A stretch of 64,000 nt of DNA from CAYFXE01 sp964347035 (GCA_964347035.1 CAYFXE010000004.1:51936-115935), one strand, 5' to 3'. Counted from the first letter of the stretch, positions 32,963-42,329 are shown. Notes: a model not told the origin generated them from the letters alone. Translations and numbers: made by a program.

Positions 32963-33874
32963 ATGAGTGTTGAGATCAAAGACTTGCATTTCAGCTACGG
33001 AAAGATTAAGGCCCTGGACGGAGTGAGTATGGATCTTCCCCAAGGAGCAATCGGTCTCTTAGGTCCGAACGGAGCCGGTAAAAGCACTCTCTTACGCATC
33101 CTTCTTGGCTTCCTCACCCCAGACAGAGGAGAGGGGAAAGTCCTGGGCTATGATATTAAAAGCCAACAAGCCAATATCCGCCGCTTCGTAGGCTATATGC
33201 CAGAGGACGATTGCTTTATTCCCGGTATGGATGGAGTGTCCTTCACCTCCTACCTCGGTGAGTTGAGCGGGATGCCCAATCAAGAGGCGATGAAGCGGGC
33301 TCATGAGGTTCTCTTCTACGTGGGACTGGAAGAAAGCCGCTACCGCTTGGTCGAGACATATTCGGCAGGGATGAAGCAGCGCCTCAAGCTGGCTCAAGCC
33401 ATCGTCCATGACCCCAAGTTGATATTCCTGGATGAGCCGACCAGTGGCTTAGACCCACAAGGCAGGAAAGAAATCCTGGAATTGATCACAGACATCTCCT
33501 CCAAGAAAGATATTCAAGTTTTAATCTCCTCCCATATTCTGGCTGATATTGAAGTCATCTGCTCTTATGTCTCCATCCTGAATAAAGGGAAGGTCGCCTC
33601 CCAAGGGGAAATGGCGAAACTCAAGGAAATTGACTACAGTCTCTACGAAGTCAAACTCATGGGGGAGACCGAACACTATTTACAAAGATTGAGAACCTTG
33701 GAATGCAAGGTTGAAGAGACTGAGGAAGGCATCCTGAAGATTTACATGCCTCCAAATCAAAATCCTCAGGAAATCTTCCGACTCGCCTCCGAAGAGCATG
33801 TTCAAGTCAGGCATTTCGTTAAGAGCCAGACATCGCTCGAAGATTTATTTGCCGAAGCTGTCGGAGTGGATTGA
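32963..33874 (+). CDS. ABC transporter ATP-binding protein (ABC-2 type exporter)
   Basis: A 303-residue ATPase. Walker A GPNGAGKSTLLRILLG (about 34-49), the Q-loop region, signature YSAGMKQRL (about 137) and Walker B LIFLDEPTSGLDP (about 155-167). The C-terminal extension of about 80 residues after the switch His (SSHILAD) is typical of ABC-2/DrrA-type exporters. First gene of four in the order ATPase-permease-ATPase-permease, with ATGA overlaps. The substrate is not evident. Confidence 0.93.
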   Translation: MSVEIKDLHFSYGKIKALDGVSMDLPQGAIGLLGPNGAGKSTLLRILLGFLTPDRGEGKVLGYDIKSQQANIRRFVGYMPEDDCFIPGMDGVSFTSYLGELSGMPNQEAMKRAHEVLFYVGLEESRYRLVETYSAGMKQRLKLAQAIVHDPKLIFLDEPTSGLDPQGRKEILELITDISSKKDIQVLISSHILADIEVICSYVSILNKGKVASQGEMAKLKEIDYSLYEVKLMGETEHYLQRLRTLECKVEETEEGILKIYMPPNQNPQEIFRLASEEHVQVRHFVKSQTSLEDLFAEAVGVD

Positions 33875-34743
33875 TGACTATAAAAGAGAGGGGATACGTC
33901 CATTGGGACGGACAGTTAAAAGAGACAGGATTGAGCTGGCTTCCTATAACGAGATGGGGAATAAGACTCACCTTCAGAAAAAAATTTTTTAAACTTCTGC
34001 TCTTCATATCCCTGATCCCGGCTATCGTCTTCCTGGCCGGAATCTATATCTCAGAGAGACTCGAAGATTTCCGCTTCATGATCAGGGAATCTCAAAATTT
34101 TGTGCAGATTAATCCAGCCTATTTCAAATCTTACTTTACGAACGATTTTCTGTTGTTCATGATTGTGGCGATCCTGGTTTTCTGTGGAGCCGGCCTGATT
34201 GCGGATGACCTCAAATACAATTCCCTTCAGCTCTATTTTTCAAGACCACTCAGGAAAAAGGACTATTTTTGGGGAAAAGTCTCGGTCATTACCTTTTTCT
34301 TATTCCTGATCACCCTCATTCCTGGGATCATTCTTTTCTTGATGAAGCTCATTTTTGCGGGAAGTTTCCGCTTCTTCGCTTCCTATCCTTGGCTTCCTGT
34401 ATCTATCATCCTGTATTCCTTGTTCGTCACCGGATTTTTCTCTTTTTACACCCTGTTTCTATCCTCTATAAGCAAAAACCGAAGGTATGTGGCCATTTTT
34501 ATCTTTGGACTTTATTTCTTCTCTGATATTCTATTTGGCATCTTTTACGGTATATTCCGGAGCCCGTATTTTGCACTTCTTTCGATTAAGTCGAACCTGC
34601 AGCAAGTAGGAGCGATGATTTTCAACCAGAGAACACCCTATAATTTCCCGTGGGTATTATCGCTTGTGGTTCTCATCTTCTTCTGTATTCTTTCCAGTGT
34701 GGTGTTAAATAAAAGGGTAAGAGGTGTGGAAGTCATAAAATGA
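33871..34743 (+). CDS. ABC-2 type transporter permease
   Basis: A 290-residue protein with about six membrane helices (about 46-68, 102-125, 149-175, 185-212, 218-240, 262-283). The amphipathic stretch YFSRPLRKKDYFWGK after helix 2 is the coupling element usual in ABC-2 permeases. The start overlaps the upstream ATPase stop by 4 nt (ATGA). It would form the channel with the ATPase of this operon. Confidence 0.85.
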   Translation: MMTIKERGYVHWDGQLKETGLSWLPITRWGIRLTFRKKFFKLLLFISLIPAIVFLAGIYISERLEDFRFMIRESQNFVQINPAYFKSYFTNDFLLFMIVAILVFCGAGLIADDLKYNSLQLYFSRPLRKKDYFWGKVSVITFFLFLITLIPGIILFLMKLIFAGSFRFFASYPWLPVSIILYSLFVTGFFSFYTLFLSSISKNRRYVAIFIFGLYFFSDILFGIFYGIFRSPYFALLSIKSNLQQVGAMIFNQRTPYNFPWVLSLVVLIFFCILSSVVLNKRVRGVEVIK

Positions 34744-35666
34744 CAGCGGTCATCGAAACAAAGAATCTTTCCAAATGGTACGGGAACATCCTCGGCTTGA
34801 GCGATGTTTCTCTCCAAATCGAACCCGGTATTACTGGGATCCTGGGGCCAAACGGGGCTGGTAAATCTACTTTTCTGAAGCTTATAACCGGTCAGATCAA
34901 GCCGAACATCGGTCAAGTGACCATCAAAGGCGAGCTAATTCGGAATAACTATTCACTCTTTCACATCCTCGGTTTCTGTCCGGAGCAGGATTCCTTTTAC
35001 GGAGAGCTAACAGGATGGGAATTCCTAACAAGCCTCCTGACGCTGTATCATCTATCTTCAGTCGAGGCCAAAGCCAAGGCCGAAAAAGCTCTGGACATCG
35101 TCGAATTAACGAACGATAAAGACAGAGTCATAAGATCGTACAGCCGTGGGATGCGGCAGCGCCTGAAAGTATCCCAGGCCATCGCCCATGATCCCGAGAT
35201 ACTGATCCTCGATGAACCCCTCAACGGCCTAGACCCATTGGGAAGACGAAAGATTATCAAGCTGATCAAATCCTATGAAAAAGAAGGGCGGACGATCATC
35301 GCCTCCAGCCATGTCCTGCCTGAAATTGAAGCCATGACCCAGAGAATCATTCTGATCCACCAGGGAAAGATCTTCGCCCAGGGAAACATTCATTACATCC
35401 GGGATTTGATCGAGACCCATCCCCATATCATCTCTATCAAGTGCACCGACCCGAGGACTCTAGCCGAAAAAATCATCTATCACGATTTTGTCTTGAAGGT
35501 TCATTTCGGGGCAACTTCTGATTCCTTGCTTGTGGAGACTAACAATCGCGACAAATTCTTTAATCTCCTCCCAGCACTCTTTGTGGAGTATGATATTGAG
35601 GTGAAAGAGATAACGTCCCCAGATGATAATCTTCAAGCAGTCTTTGATTATCTCGTCGGAAAATAA
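34740..35666 (+). CDS. ABC transporter ATP-binding protein (second copy)
   Basis: A 308-residue ATPase. Walker A GPNGAGKSTFLKLITG, signature YSRGMRQRLKVSQA, Walker B ILILDEPLNGLDP and the switch His in ASSHVLPEIE. It is a paralogue of 32963-33874 with the same long C-terminal extension. It overlaps the first permease by ATGA. Two ATPases with two permeases suggests either a heteromeric exporter or two related ones. Confidence 0.93.
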   Translation: MTAVIETKNLSKWYGNILGLSDVSLQIEPGITGILGPNGAGKSTFLKLITGQIKPNIGQVTIKGELIRNNYSLFHILGFCPEQDSFYGELTGWEFLTSLLTLYHLSSVEAKAKAEKALDIVELTNDKDRVIRSYSRGMRQRLKVSQAIAHDPEILILDEPLNGLDPLGRRKIIKLIKSYEKEGRTIIASSHVLPEIEAMTQRIILIHQGKIFAQGNIHYIRDLIETHPHIISIKCTDPRTLAEKIIYHDFVLKVHFGATSDSLLVETNNRDKFFNLLPALFVEYDIEVKEITSPDDNLQAVFDYLVGK

Positions 35667-35667
35667 A

Positions 35668-36480
35668 ATGAGCGTTAAGACAAAACAAAGATTACCGAAT
35701 TATTTCCATTCTGTGAGGTTGGCCTTTTCTTTTTTCCTCTCACTCGGAAAGAAATCGAGACGGACAAAAGTCTTCTATGTTATAGGGTTTGTTCCTGTTT
35801 TGATGGCCTTAGTCATCAAACTCTTACGATTTTTTTATGCCCATAGAGAGATTCAAGGCATAACCATCTTTTCCAACATGATCATGGTCTTCTACCTCCA
35901 ATTCCTGATCCTCATCCTGGCTCTGTTTTTTGGAACATCTATCTGTTCTGAAGAATTAGAGGGGAAAACTTTAACCTACCTGACGACCAGGCCCGTGCCT
36001 AAATCCGCCATCATTGTAGGAAAATATGCCGCCTACACATTTTTGACCATCATTATGACAGGTGTCGGCCTCCTGTTTGCGTTCCTTATCCTGAACATGG
36101 AAAATCTTCTTGACTTCTCGCTGTATATGATTTTTTTAAGAGATCTCACCGTGCTGACGCTGGGACTTATCTGTTATACGGCTTTCTTTACCTTTATCGG
36201 AACCTTTTTGAAGAAATCTATCCTGTTTGGGCTGGTCTTCAGCTTTGGCTGGGAAAACGTGATTCAGTATTTTCCTGGGTCCACCCAGCGATTTGCCATA
36301 GTTCACTACCTTAAATCTTTGTTGCCATCTCCCTCGAGTGGACAGTTTTCCTTCTTGCTCTTCCGGCTGGAACCCACACCTCCAGGCGTGGCAATACTCA
36401 TGCTCTTGTTCATCTCCGGGATTTTTCTGTTTCTGGCATCTTTATTTTTCTCCCAGAAGGAATATATTCTCCAGGATTAA
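35668..36480 (+). CDS. ABC-2 type transporter permease (second copy)
   Basis: About 270 residues from the ATG at 35668, 1 nt after the upstream stop. A longer frame from 35623 lies inside the ATPase gene and is not needed. About six membrane helices (about 28-48, 63-85, 110-140, 150-178, 185-205, 243-262). The YLTTRPVPKSAIIVGKY segment is again the ABC-2 coupling motif, matching YFSRPLRKKDYFWGK in the first permease. It closes the operon. Confidence 0.85.
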   Translation: MSVKTKQRLPNYFHSVRLAFSFFLSLGKKSRRTKVFYVIGFVPVLMALVIKLLRFFYAHREIQGITIFSNMIMVFYLQFLILILALFFGTSICSEELEGKTLTYLTTRPVPKSAIIVGKYAAYTFLTIIMTGVGLLFAFLILNMENLLDFSLYMIFLRDLTVLTLGLICYTAFFTFIGTFLKKSILFGLVFSFGWENVIQYFPGSTQRFAIVHYLKSLLPSPSSGQFSFLLFRLEPTPPGVAILMLLFISGIFLFLASLFFSQKEYILQD

Positions 36481-36578
36481 AAGAAAGATTCTTTCTCCTG
36501 AAGGATATCAAAAAAACGGAGGATGGAATCCCTCTATAGAGGAGGGTCAACGCTATCTGACCTCGTCAAAAAGTCTCT

Positions 36579-37565
36579 CTACTGCTCTTTAGTCTCCTCT
36601 TCAGTTTCTTTTATTCTATTGATAAGATCTTCAGAAATATTGGCATAGATTTTGACATAATCAGCCGACGAGGTCACTTCTATTTTGTTGATCAATTCGC
36701 CGATTTCAGGCTTCTTGGCAGCAATGATTCCTCCCATGGCCTTGAACCCGTTCAACAGGTCTGCCACCTCCTTGTTTTTCGTTTCATCGCCGCTCATTAC
36801 CTTGATTTCAGCGATGATGCTTTCATTCTTGTAATCGAAGTACATAGCGGTTGCGTTGACCGCCTCCAAATTCTTAAGCATAGGGTTCTGCGAGACCGCT
36901 TGACTTATGGCTTCAGGAGGAATGAGGATAGCTCCCCACATCATGGCCTCTTTGTTAGTCTGAGCGACCAGGGAGGAGAGAGCTTCGTTCTTGAACATAT
37001 TTTCTTTTTTTTCCTGAATCACATCTATGATCGATTTGACAACAGCTTCATCTCCGGCAAGGATGTTTGAGTCATCGATGAACGACAAATAATCTTTTTC
37101 CCCCTCCTTCTCTAAAACTGAATAGAGAACCGTGCCGTTGTAATCCTCCTCTTCCAACTCCTTTTCTTCCTCAGCCAACTTATCTTTGATCAAGCTCAAC
37201 AGATTCTCTTTATCGTATTTCATGTTGACGATGGCGCCGCCTTGAGGATCCTTTTCCTCGGACGTTTTTTCGAGAGCAACGGTCACGTAGTAAATATCTT
37301 CTTGAGGATTAATCTTAGTGATCTCGACAAATTCTTGGTATTTCGTGTAGTCTTTGCTCTCCTTTATGGTTTTGTCTAAGATCTCCGTAGCCATGGCTCT
37401 GTTGAAATCAATAAACACAACACCTATCGCATCCTCGGGGACAAGACTGAGCATATCCTTGACCTTTGCCGAGCCTGCCTTGGGAATGGATGGTCCTCTC
37501 TCACAAGCGAAAAAAGAGAGGATGACGAGAATGAGTGCCAAAGTGAGACCTGCGTACTTTCTCAT
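36579..37565 (-). CDS. Putative lipoprotein, conserved, unknown function (DUF3352-like)
   Basis: A 328-residue protein. A signal peptide with a lipobox-like SFFACER (Cys about 21), then a soluble domain beginning KDMLSLVPEDAIGVVFIDFNRAMAT, which resembles the start of DUF3352-type proteins (a PxDAxxxxxxD pattern). It has acidic helices and a Glu-rich C-terminus. A strong AAAGGAGG ribosome-binding site precedes the ATG. It is probably an inner- or outer-membrane lipoprotein. It converges on the ABC operon; a 12-bp palindrome lies in the short gap. Confidence 0.65.
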   Translation of the reverse strand: MRKYAGLTLALILVILSFFACERGPSIPKAGSAKVKDMLSLVPEDAIGVVFIDFNRAMATEILDKTIKESKDYTKYQEFVEITKINPQEDIYYVTVALEKTSEEKDPQGGAIVNMKYDKENLLSLIKDKLAEEEKELEEEDYNGTVLYSVLEKEGEKDYLSFIDDSNILAGDEAVVKSIIDVIQEKKENMFKNEALSSLVAQTNKEAMMWGAILIPPEAISQAVSQNPMLKNLEAVNATAMYFDYKNESIIAEIKVMSGDETKNKEVADLLNGFKAMGGIIAAKKPEIGELINKIEVTSSADYVKIYANISEDLINRIKETEEETKEQ

Positions 37566-37651
37566 GTTACCTCCTTTATTTCTAAAAACTCATTAACGTC
37601 TATATATCAAAATCACTCCTGCTGAGCAAACCATTTTTAAAATCGTAGTGA

Positions 37652-37737
37652 GCTGGGGTCAGGACTTATCCCAAGGTTTTGTACTCAAGTTAAGGCAGAA
37701 ACAAAGCGCTTTCGGACGACAAGGACTGACCCCAGCA
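37652..37737. repeat. Imperfect-hairpin intergenic repeat, copy 2
   Basis: About 86 bp nearly matching 1626-1714. It has the same GGGGTCAGG, CTTATCCCAAGG and TTTTGTACTC left arm and the same ACAAAGCGCTT, GGACGACAAGG and TGACCCCAGCAG right arm, while the central ~14 bp differ. The ends pair CTGGGGTCA (37653-37661) with TGACCCCAG (37727-37735). Conserved arms with a variable centre suggest a mobile or structured element. Confidence 0.75.
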
Positions 37738-37849
37738 GCATGGTAAAATCATTTCCTTGAACAAATATTTTTTGATATAAAAGAACATTACGCAGACACA
37801 TCTCTAACACCATGATAAGTATTAACATCTATGATGGATTGAAAAGGGC

Positions 37850-37881
37850 GAGGGATGAGGAGTGAGGAAGCCTCATCCCTC
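37850..37881. repeat. Perfect 11-bp inverted repeat upstream of the M24 gene
   Basis: GAGGGATGAGG (37850-37860) and CCTCATCCCTC (37871-37881) around a 10-nt loop that itself contains TGAGGAAG. It ends 65 bp before the M24 ATG. No T-run follows; it could be an operator or mRNA leader hairpin. Confidence 0.5.
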
Positions 37882-37946
37882 ACCACAGTCACAGAAATAG
37901 AGACGCTTTTCACACTGGATGGATAATTCTTATTCAAGGAGGCGCA

Positions 37947-39260
37947 ATGTTTAAATTCAAAAAATCCTTTTTTTTCCTTCTCATTATCATCTTCATCCTT
38001 ACTCCGTTATCATCGATGGAGAGGGAATTCCCGGTCATCTTGAGTATGAAAGACCGTGCTCCAGTTGTTGATTCGTGGCTCAAAATACGATTGGAAAGAG
38101 TGCTGCCAGAAATCATGCGTCGCGAAAACTTCGATATGTGGCTCGTGATCTGCCGTGAGTACAACGAAGATCCTGTTTATCTCACCTTGGTCCCATTTAC
38201 CTCTCTCGCTGCCCGCCGACTGACCATGCTTGTTTTCTATGATCGAAAAGAAAAAGGAGTAGAGCGCCTGGCCGTGAGCCGCTACGGAATCAGAGACTTC
38301 TATAAAGCTGTATGGAATCCGAAGAAGATGGACCAGTGGGACTGCCTGGCCAAAGTCATTAAAGATAGAGACCCGCAAAGGATCGGGATCAACGAAGCAG
38401 AACATTTCGCCTTCGGGGATGGTCTCTCTGCGCACTTGAAAAAAAGGCTCATCAAAGCTCTTGGTCCCGAATATTCCTCACGTCTCCATTCGGCGGAAAG
38501 ATTGGCGGTCGGTTGGTTAGAAAGGCGAGTTCCAGAAGAGCTCGAAGTCTATCCTCAAATCGTGTCCATTGCTCATCAGATCATTGCTGAGGCGTTCTCC
38601 AACCGCGTCATTACTCCAGGGATCACGACCATGCAAGATGTGGTCTGGTGGATACGAGAGAAATACCGGGAGCTAAAATTGACAGCCTGGTTTCAGCCAT
38701 CTGTCTCTATCCAACGCCCGAAAGATAGCCCCTTTAAGGGAAATGTCATCCATAAAGGAGATCTCCTTCACTGTGACATCGGGATCACCTATCTCCGGCT
38801 CAACACCGACACTCAGGAGCACGCCTATGTGCTTCGGGAAGGTGAGGAGGACTGTCCGCAGGGACTCTTAGATGCCATGAAATTAGGGAACCAGCTTCAG
38901 GATATACTCATAGCTGAGTTCCGAGAAGGACGAACAGGGAATGAGATTCTGTCGGCAGCGCTGGAAAAAGCCAGGGCTGAGGGCCTGAAAGCTCAGATCT
39001 ACACCCATCCTTTGGGATACCATGGCCATGGAGCAGGCCCGATCATCGGATTATGGGACAAACAGGATGGAGTTCCTGGAAAGGGAGATTATCCCTTGTA
39101 TCCTGACACATGCCACTCTATCGAGCTCAACATCAAAACAAAAATCCCCGAGTGGGGTGGACAGGAAGTCCGGATTGCTCTCGAGCAGGACGCAGCCTTC
39201 ACCAAGAGGGGAATCCACTTCCTGGATAGCCGTCAAACCAAATTCCATTTGATCAAATAA
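37947..39260 (+). CDS. M24-family metallopeptidase (Xaa-Pro peptidase-like), exported
   Basis: A 437-residue protein. A signal peptide (about 1-24), an N-terminal creatinase-like domain and a C-terminal pita-bread domain. Metal ligands visible: Asp in LHCDIGITYLRLNTDTQ (two Asp), His in YHGHGAGP, Glu in HSIELNIK and Glu in RIALEQDAAF. It would remove N-terminal residues ahead of proline, probably in the periplasm. AAGGAGG precedes the ATG. With the S9, M1 and M23 genes nearby it supports peptide use. Confidence 0.9.
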   Translation: MFKFKKSFFFLLIIIFILTPLSSMEREFPVILSMKDRAPVVDSWLKIRLERVLPEIMRRENFDMWLVICREYNEDPVYLTLVPFTSLAARRLTMLVFYDRKEKGVERLAVSRYGIRDFYKAVWNPKKMDQWDCLAKVIKDRDPQRIGINEAEHFAFGDGLSAHLKKRLIKALGPEYSSRLHSAERLAVGWLERRVPEELEVYPQIVSIAHQIIAEAFSNRVITPGITTMQDVVWWIREKYRELKLTAWFQPSVSIQRPKDSPFKGNVIHKGDLLHCDIGITYLRLNTDTQEHAYVLREGEEDCPQGLLDAMKLGNQLQDILIAEFREGRTGNEILSAALEKARAEGLKAQIYTHPLGYHGHGAGPIIGLWDKQDGVPGKGDYPLYPDTCHSIELNIKTKIPEWGGQEVRIALEQDAAFTKRGIHFLDSRQTKFHLIK

Positions 39261-39267
39261 GCGACAC

Positions 39268-39380
39268 AGTAACTCACTTACTCAGTCACTCAGGAAGAAA
39301 AGAAAAAGAGTATTTTTGTGTTCCAGAATTACGGAGTCAATTTCTTTTAATCTTGCTGAGTCACGAAGTTACAGAGCTAC
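39268..39380. repeat. Tract of degenerate GTNACTC words (region 1)
   Basis: Between two convergent genes, short words such as AGTAACTC, AGTCACTC and, on the other strand, GAGTCACGAAGTTAC recur irregularly. A related tract lies at 62920-63080. No period is fixed, so this is a low-complexity family rather than a tandem array. Confidence 0.5.
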
Positions 39381-39384
39381 TGTA

Positions 39385-40329
39385 TCACTGATACAGGTAT
39401 TTATACAGCTCCAGCTGGGATGAGTAAAGCCAACATCTGACCCAGATGAGAGTAAACATGAACAGCTGCTGGATGAGAAAGGCAAGGAGAACGGTCAAGA
39501 AATGGCTTTGAGGAATCAAGCCAACGAGTAGGCTGTATGAAATAGAAATTAGAATAGAAGAGAGAAAAATCAGATAATAGAGGCCCAAGACCGAACCCAG
39601 ATGCCGGAAGACAAATCCAAAAGCTCTCCCAACGACTGAAGTTATATCCTCTCCCTCTTCGAACACCACCCGAATCCGGGCGTAATCAAAGACCATCTGA
39701 ACGAAGAAAAGGAGGAAGAGAATGATGAGACTGAACACAATCCCGAGAGCGAACGGGCCGATTTCTGATATGGCATTCCTGTCGACTTCATCGATAATCG
39801 GTAGAAACCCTTGAACAAGGATGAGGCCGATGATCAGGAAAAAAACCCAGGAGATGAGCATGAGTAGGAAAAAGCGGGAAAAATACTTCCCTGCTCCTTG
39901 AAAAAAACCTGTTATCGTAAACCGGGGATTCTCGGGCTTGAACACAGATAGAATTCCCCCTGCCAAGAACGTATGGAAGATAATATAGATGAGCCCCAAT
40001 ACCAAGATGGGGGAGGGGAGATCGAAAAACCGCATCTGGACCAGATACTCAAGATTATCGAGAAGCGCACCCTTACCGATAAGAGAAGGACGGAATGTCG
40101 ATTCCAGTCCTCGAGCATCATCCCTGAACTCTTGCCACCAGAGATAGTCAAAACCTTCGGCCATCCTCTCTCCCACCATGCTCGCGCCGAAGGACTCCTG
40201 CAGAGCATGATACATAGGGATAGCCAGGATCAAAGAGATCATGAAATTGATCAAGAAGAGCAGCAGGATCATCCGGAGTGTTTTTCCCGTAGATTTGAAA
40301 CCCTTGACGAGGTTGATGAAGACTTTCAT
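39385..40329 (-). CDS. Multi-pass membrane protein of unknown function
   Basis: About 314 residues from the ATG at 40329, chosen because GAGG precedes it and the upstream frame overlaps the M1 gene. Six hydrophobic helices (about 20-45, 98-122, 135-170, 190-220, 255-285, 288-310). No recognised motif. It resembles glycerophosphodiester-phosphodiesterase-type or DUF4013-type six-helix membrane proteins only in general topology. It lies 11 bp after the M1 peptidase stop, so cotranscribed. Confidence 0.7.
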   Translation of the reverse strand: MKVFINLVKGFKSTGKTLRMILLLFLINFMISLILAIPMYHALQESFGASMVGERMAEGFDYLWWQEFRDDARGLESTFRPSLIGKGALLDNLEYLVQMRFFDLPSPILVLGLIYIIFHTFLAGGILSVFKPENPRFTITGFFQGAGKYFSRFFLLMLISWVFFLIIGLILVQGFLPIIDEVDRNAISEIGPFALGIVFSLIILFLLFFVQMVFDYARIRVVFEEGEDITSVVGRAFGFVFRHLGSVLGLYYLIFLSSILISISYSLLVGLIPQSHFLTVLLAFLIQQLFMFTLIWVRCWLYSSQLELYKYLYQ

Positions 40330-40340
40330 CTGTTTTATCC

Positions 40341-42329
40341 TCATCCTCCAAATACTGTAAACACCTCCAGCGCATGCTGGAGCCAGATCAACCAGTTGGA
40401 CATCCATTTCCAAGGAGCTAAGCTGTTGGCTTTTCGCGTCTTACTGTTGTTTGTCCTGTTTTGGTCGAGAACCAGCTTAAAATCGGGATCAACGATGGCA
40501 GCTTTTATCCGGGCTGGCTGTATGTAGGTGTATTTATGCCAACGGTACTCGCCATCCCATGTTTCCCTGAATTCTTCTCTATCCTCGAAGATTACCAACA
40601 CCTCCACGGGAATCTTGACTTCGCCAAGACGCCTGACTATAACTTCGGATTCGAACATAATATTATTCCTCTCACTCCAGTCTCCCTCTTCATATTTTCC
40701 GTCAAACCATCCCCGAGGTCTTTTCAACCTACGACTGGTTATTCGACCTACCGCATAATCCAGTTTTCCAGAACCATAAACAAATTGATCCAGGAACCAG
40801 CTCATATCCTGGCCGGCAAACTCTGAGACCACCCCGTAGAAATCCCGGGGACGAGGATGTTTAAACCAGAAGCGCTTGGAATAAGCTTTCATCATCTTGT
40901 TGAATGACACTTCGCCCATGAACCTTTTCAGAGTTCTAAGCATTAAGCTACCTTTAGAGTAGGAATTGGCTCCATAACTATCGCCCCTTAAAAAATCCCA
41001 AGAGAAGCGCTGCATGATATCCATATTCGAAGTCAGGCGATGCTCGGATATTCCCTCGGATTCTATCGGTATCTTGACATCTTTGAAGGTCACGGGTATC
41101 CCGAAGTAGAACTTGGAATACAGGGGTCGGCCGTAGGCTTTGTAGTAGATCTCTGTGTCCAAGAAGGAGGAAAATCCTTCATCCATCCAGGGATGTTCGA
41201 ACTCGTTGCTGGCGATCAGACCGTAGAAATATCCGTGACCAAACTCGTGTATGGTCACACCCTCGGGACTGGGAATGTCCTTTTTGTGTAGAAAATATGA
41301 GCCACCGGTGAAAAAAGTGGGGTATTCCATGCCGCCCGATCGGCTGTTATAGGCGGGATCGACACAGGTGACAGTCGAGTAAGGATAATCACCATAAAGT
41401 TGGCTGCAATACCGAATGGCATGTTTAACAGCGTCCATGTAACGATGTTTGAGGCTTTTGTGTTGGGGCTGGAGGAGGAGCGTTATAACTATTTTTTTTC
41501 CTAGAGAATACTCATAGGTTTCCTTGTACTTGAGAAAACGAGGGCTGGCTGTCCAGGCAAAATCATGCACACTGTGCTGGTAATAACGGTGGGTAGCAGT
41601 ACCATCACTGTTTTCCGTTTTTTCTCTATGTTCACCCGTTGCTCCGACGATATAGGAAGAGGGGAGGGTGAGGCGGACATCGTAGGTCCCAAAATCAGCA
41701 TAATACTCGCTCTCAGCATGATATTGATGACAGTTCCAGCGACCATCCTCAAAAACTCCGATTTTTGGATACCATTGAGCGATAAAATAATAATCTTTCC
41801 AAACACCCGTGCGGGAAATAGGCTTGGGGACTTTCGATTGGAAATCGAGAACAAGAAGAATTGTTTGACCTGGTCGAACGGGCTTCGGCAACTTGACAGC
41901 TACGACTGTCTGATCATGGATATTGTTATCATCAGGATTCTTGAACTCGAGGAATGGTGTTAAATCTAGATCATCAAAAAAGGGATTTTCATGAATCTTA
42001 ATAGATTCGATACGACAGTATCCCCAGTCGTCTGTCTCGAAGTCAGACACACTCTTAGTGGCCCATTCTCCAGCTTCTTGGAGAAAGGTACTCATATTGT
42101 TTCGGAAGGCATTCCAGTATAAATGAAACCAAAGTTCCTCGGTCGCCATATCAGATGTGTTTGTCCAAGAAAGAATTTCCTTGCCCTGGATTATATGTGT
42201 CTGTGTATCCAAACGGATGTCCATCGTGTAGTTGGCGATCTGTTCGCAGAGAGGCTCATCCGTACCGAACAGAGAGAGAAGAGAAAAAGGCAGGATAAAG
42301 GCTATGATGATTCGAGTTTTCCTAAACAC
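40341..42329 (-). CDS. M1-family metallopeptidase, exported
   Basis: A 662-residue protein. A signal peptide (about 1-22), an M1 N-terminal beta domain and a catalytic domain with zinc site HEFGHGYFYGLIASNE: HExxH as HEFGH, then Glu 18 residues on. The usual GAMEN is replaced by SGGMEYPTFF, as in this subfamily. The C-terminal beta region may mediate binding. The start is GTG with GGAGGG just upstream. It probably cleaves peptides in the periplasm. The following membrane protein is cotranscribed. Confidence 0.88.
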   Translation of the reverse strand: MFRKTRIIIAFILPFSLLSLFGTDEPLCEQIANYTMDIRLDTQTHIIQGKEILSWTNTSDMATEELWFHLYWNAFRNNMSTFLQEAGEWATKSVSDFETDDWGYCRIESIKIHENPFFDDLDLTPFLEFKNPDDNNIHDQTVVAVKLPKPVRPGQTILLVLDFQSKVPKPISRTGVWKDYYFIAQWYPKIGVFEDGRWNCHQYHAESEYYADFGTYDVRLTLPSSYIVGATGEHREKTENSDGTATHRYYQHSVHDFAWTASPRFLKYKETYEYSLGKKIVITLLLQPQHKSLKHRYMDAVKHAIRYCSQLYGDYPYSTVTCVDPAYNSRSGGMEYPTFFTGGSYFLHKKDIPSPEGVTIHEFGHGYFYGLIASNEFEHPWMDEGFSSFLDTEIYYKAYGRPLYSKFYFGIPVTFKDVKIPIESEGISEHRLTSNMDIMQRFSWDFLRGDSYGANSYSKGSLMLRTLKRFMGEVSFNKMMKAYSKRFWFKHPRPRDFYGVVSEFAGQDMSWFLDQFVYGSGKLDYAVGRITSRRLKRPRGWFDGKYEEGDWSERNNIMFESEVIVRRLGEVKIPVEVLVIFEDREEFRETWDGEYRWHKYTYIQPARIKAAIVDPDFKLVLDQNRTNNSKTRKANSLAPWKWMSNWLIWLQHALEVFTVFGG

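Larger units (their letters stand above)
37566..37946. other. Divergent intergenic region with two hairpin structures
   Basis: About 380 bp between the lipoprotein and M24 genes, both starting outward. It contains copy 2 of the intergenic hairpin element (37652-37737) and an 11-bp perfect inverted repeat (37850-37881). No gene is supported. Confidence 0.6.
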
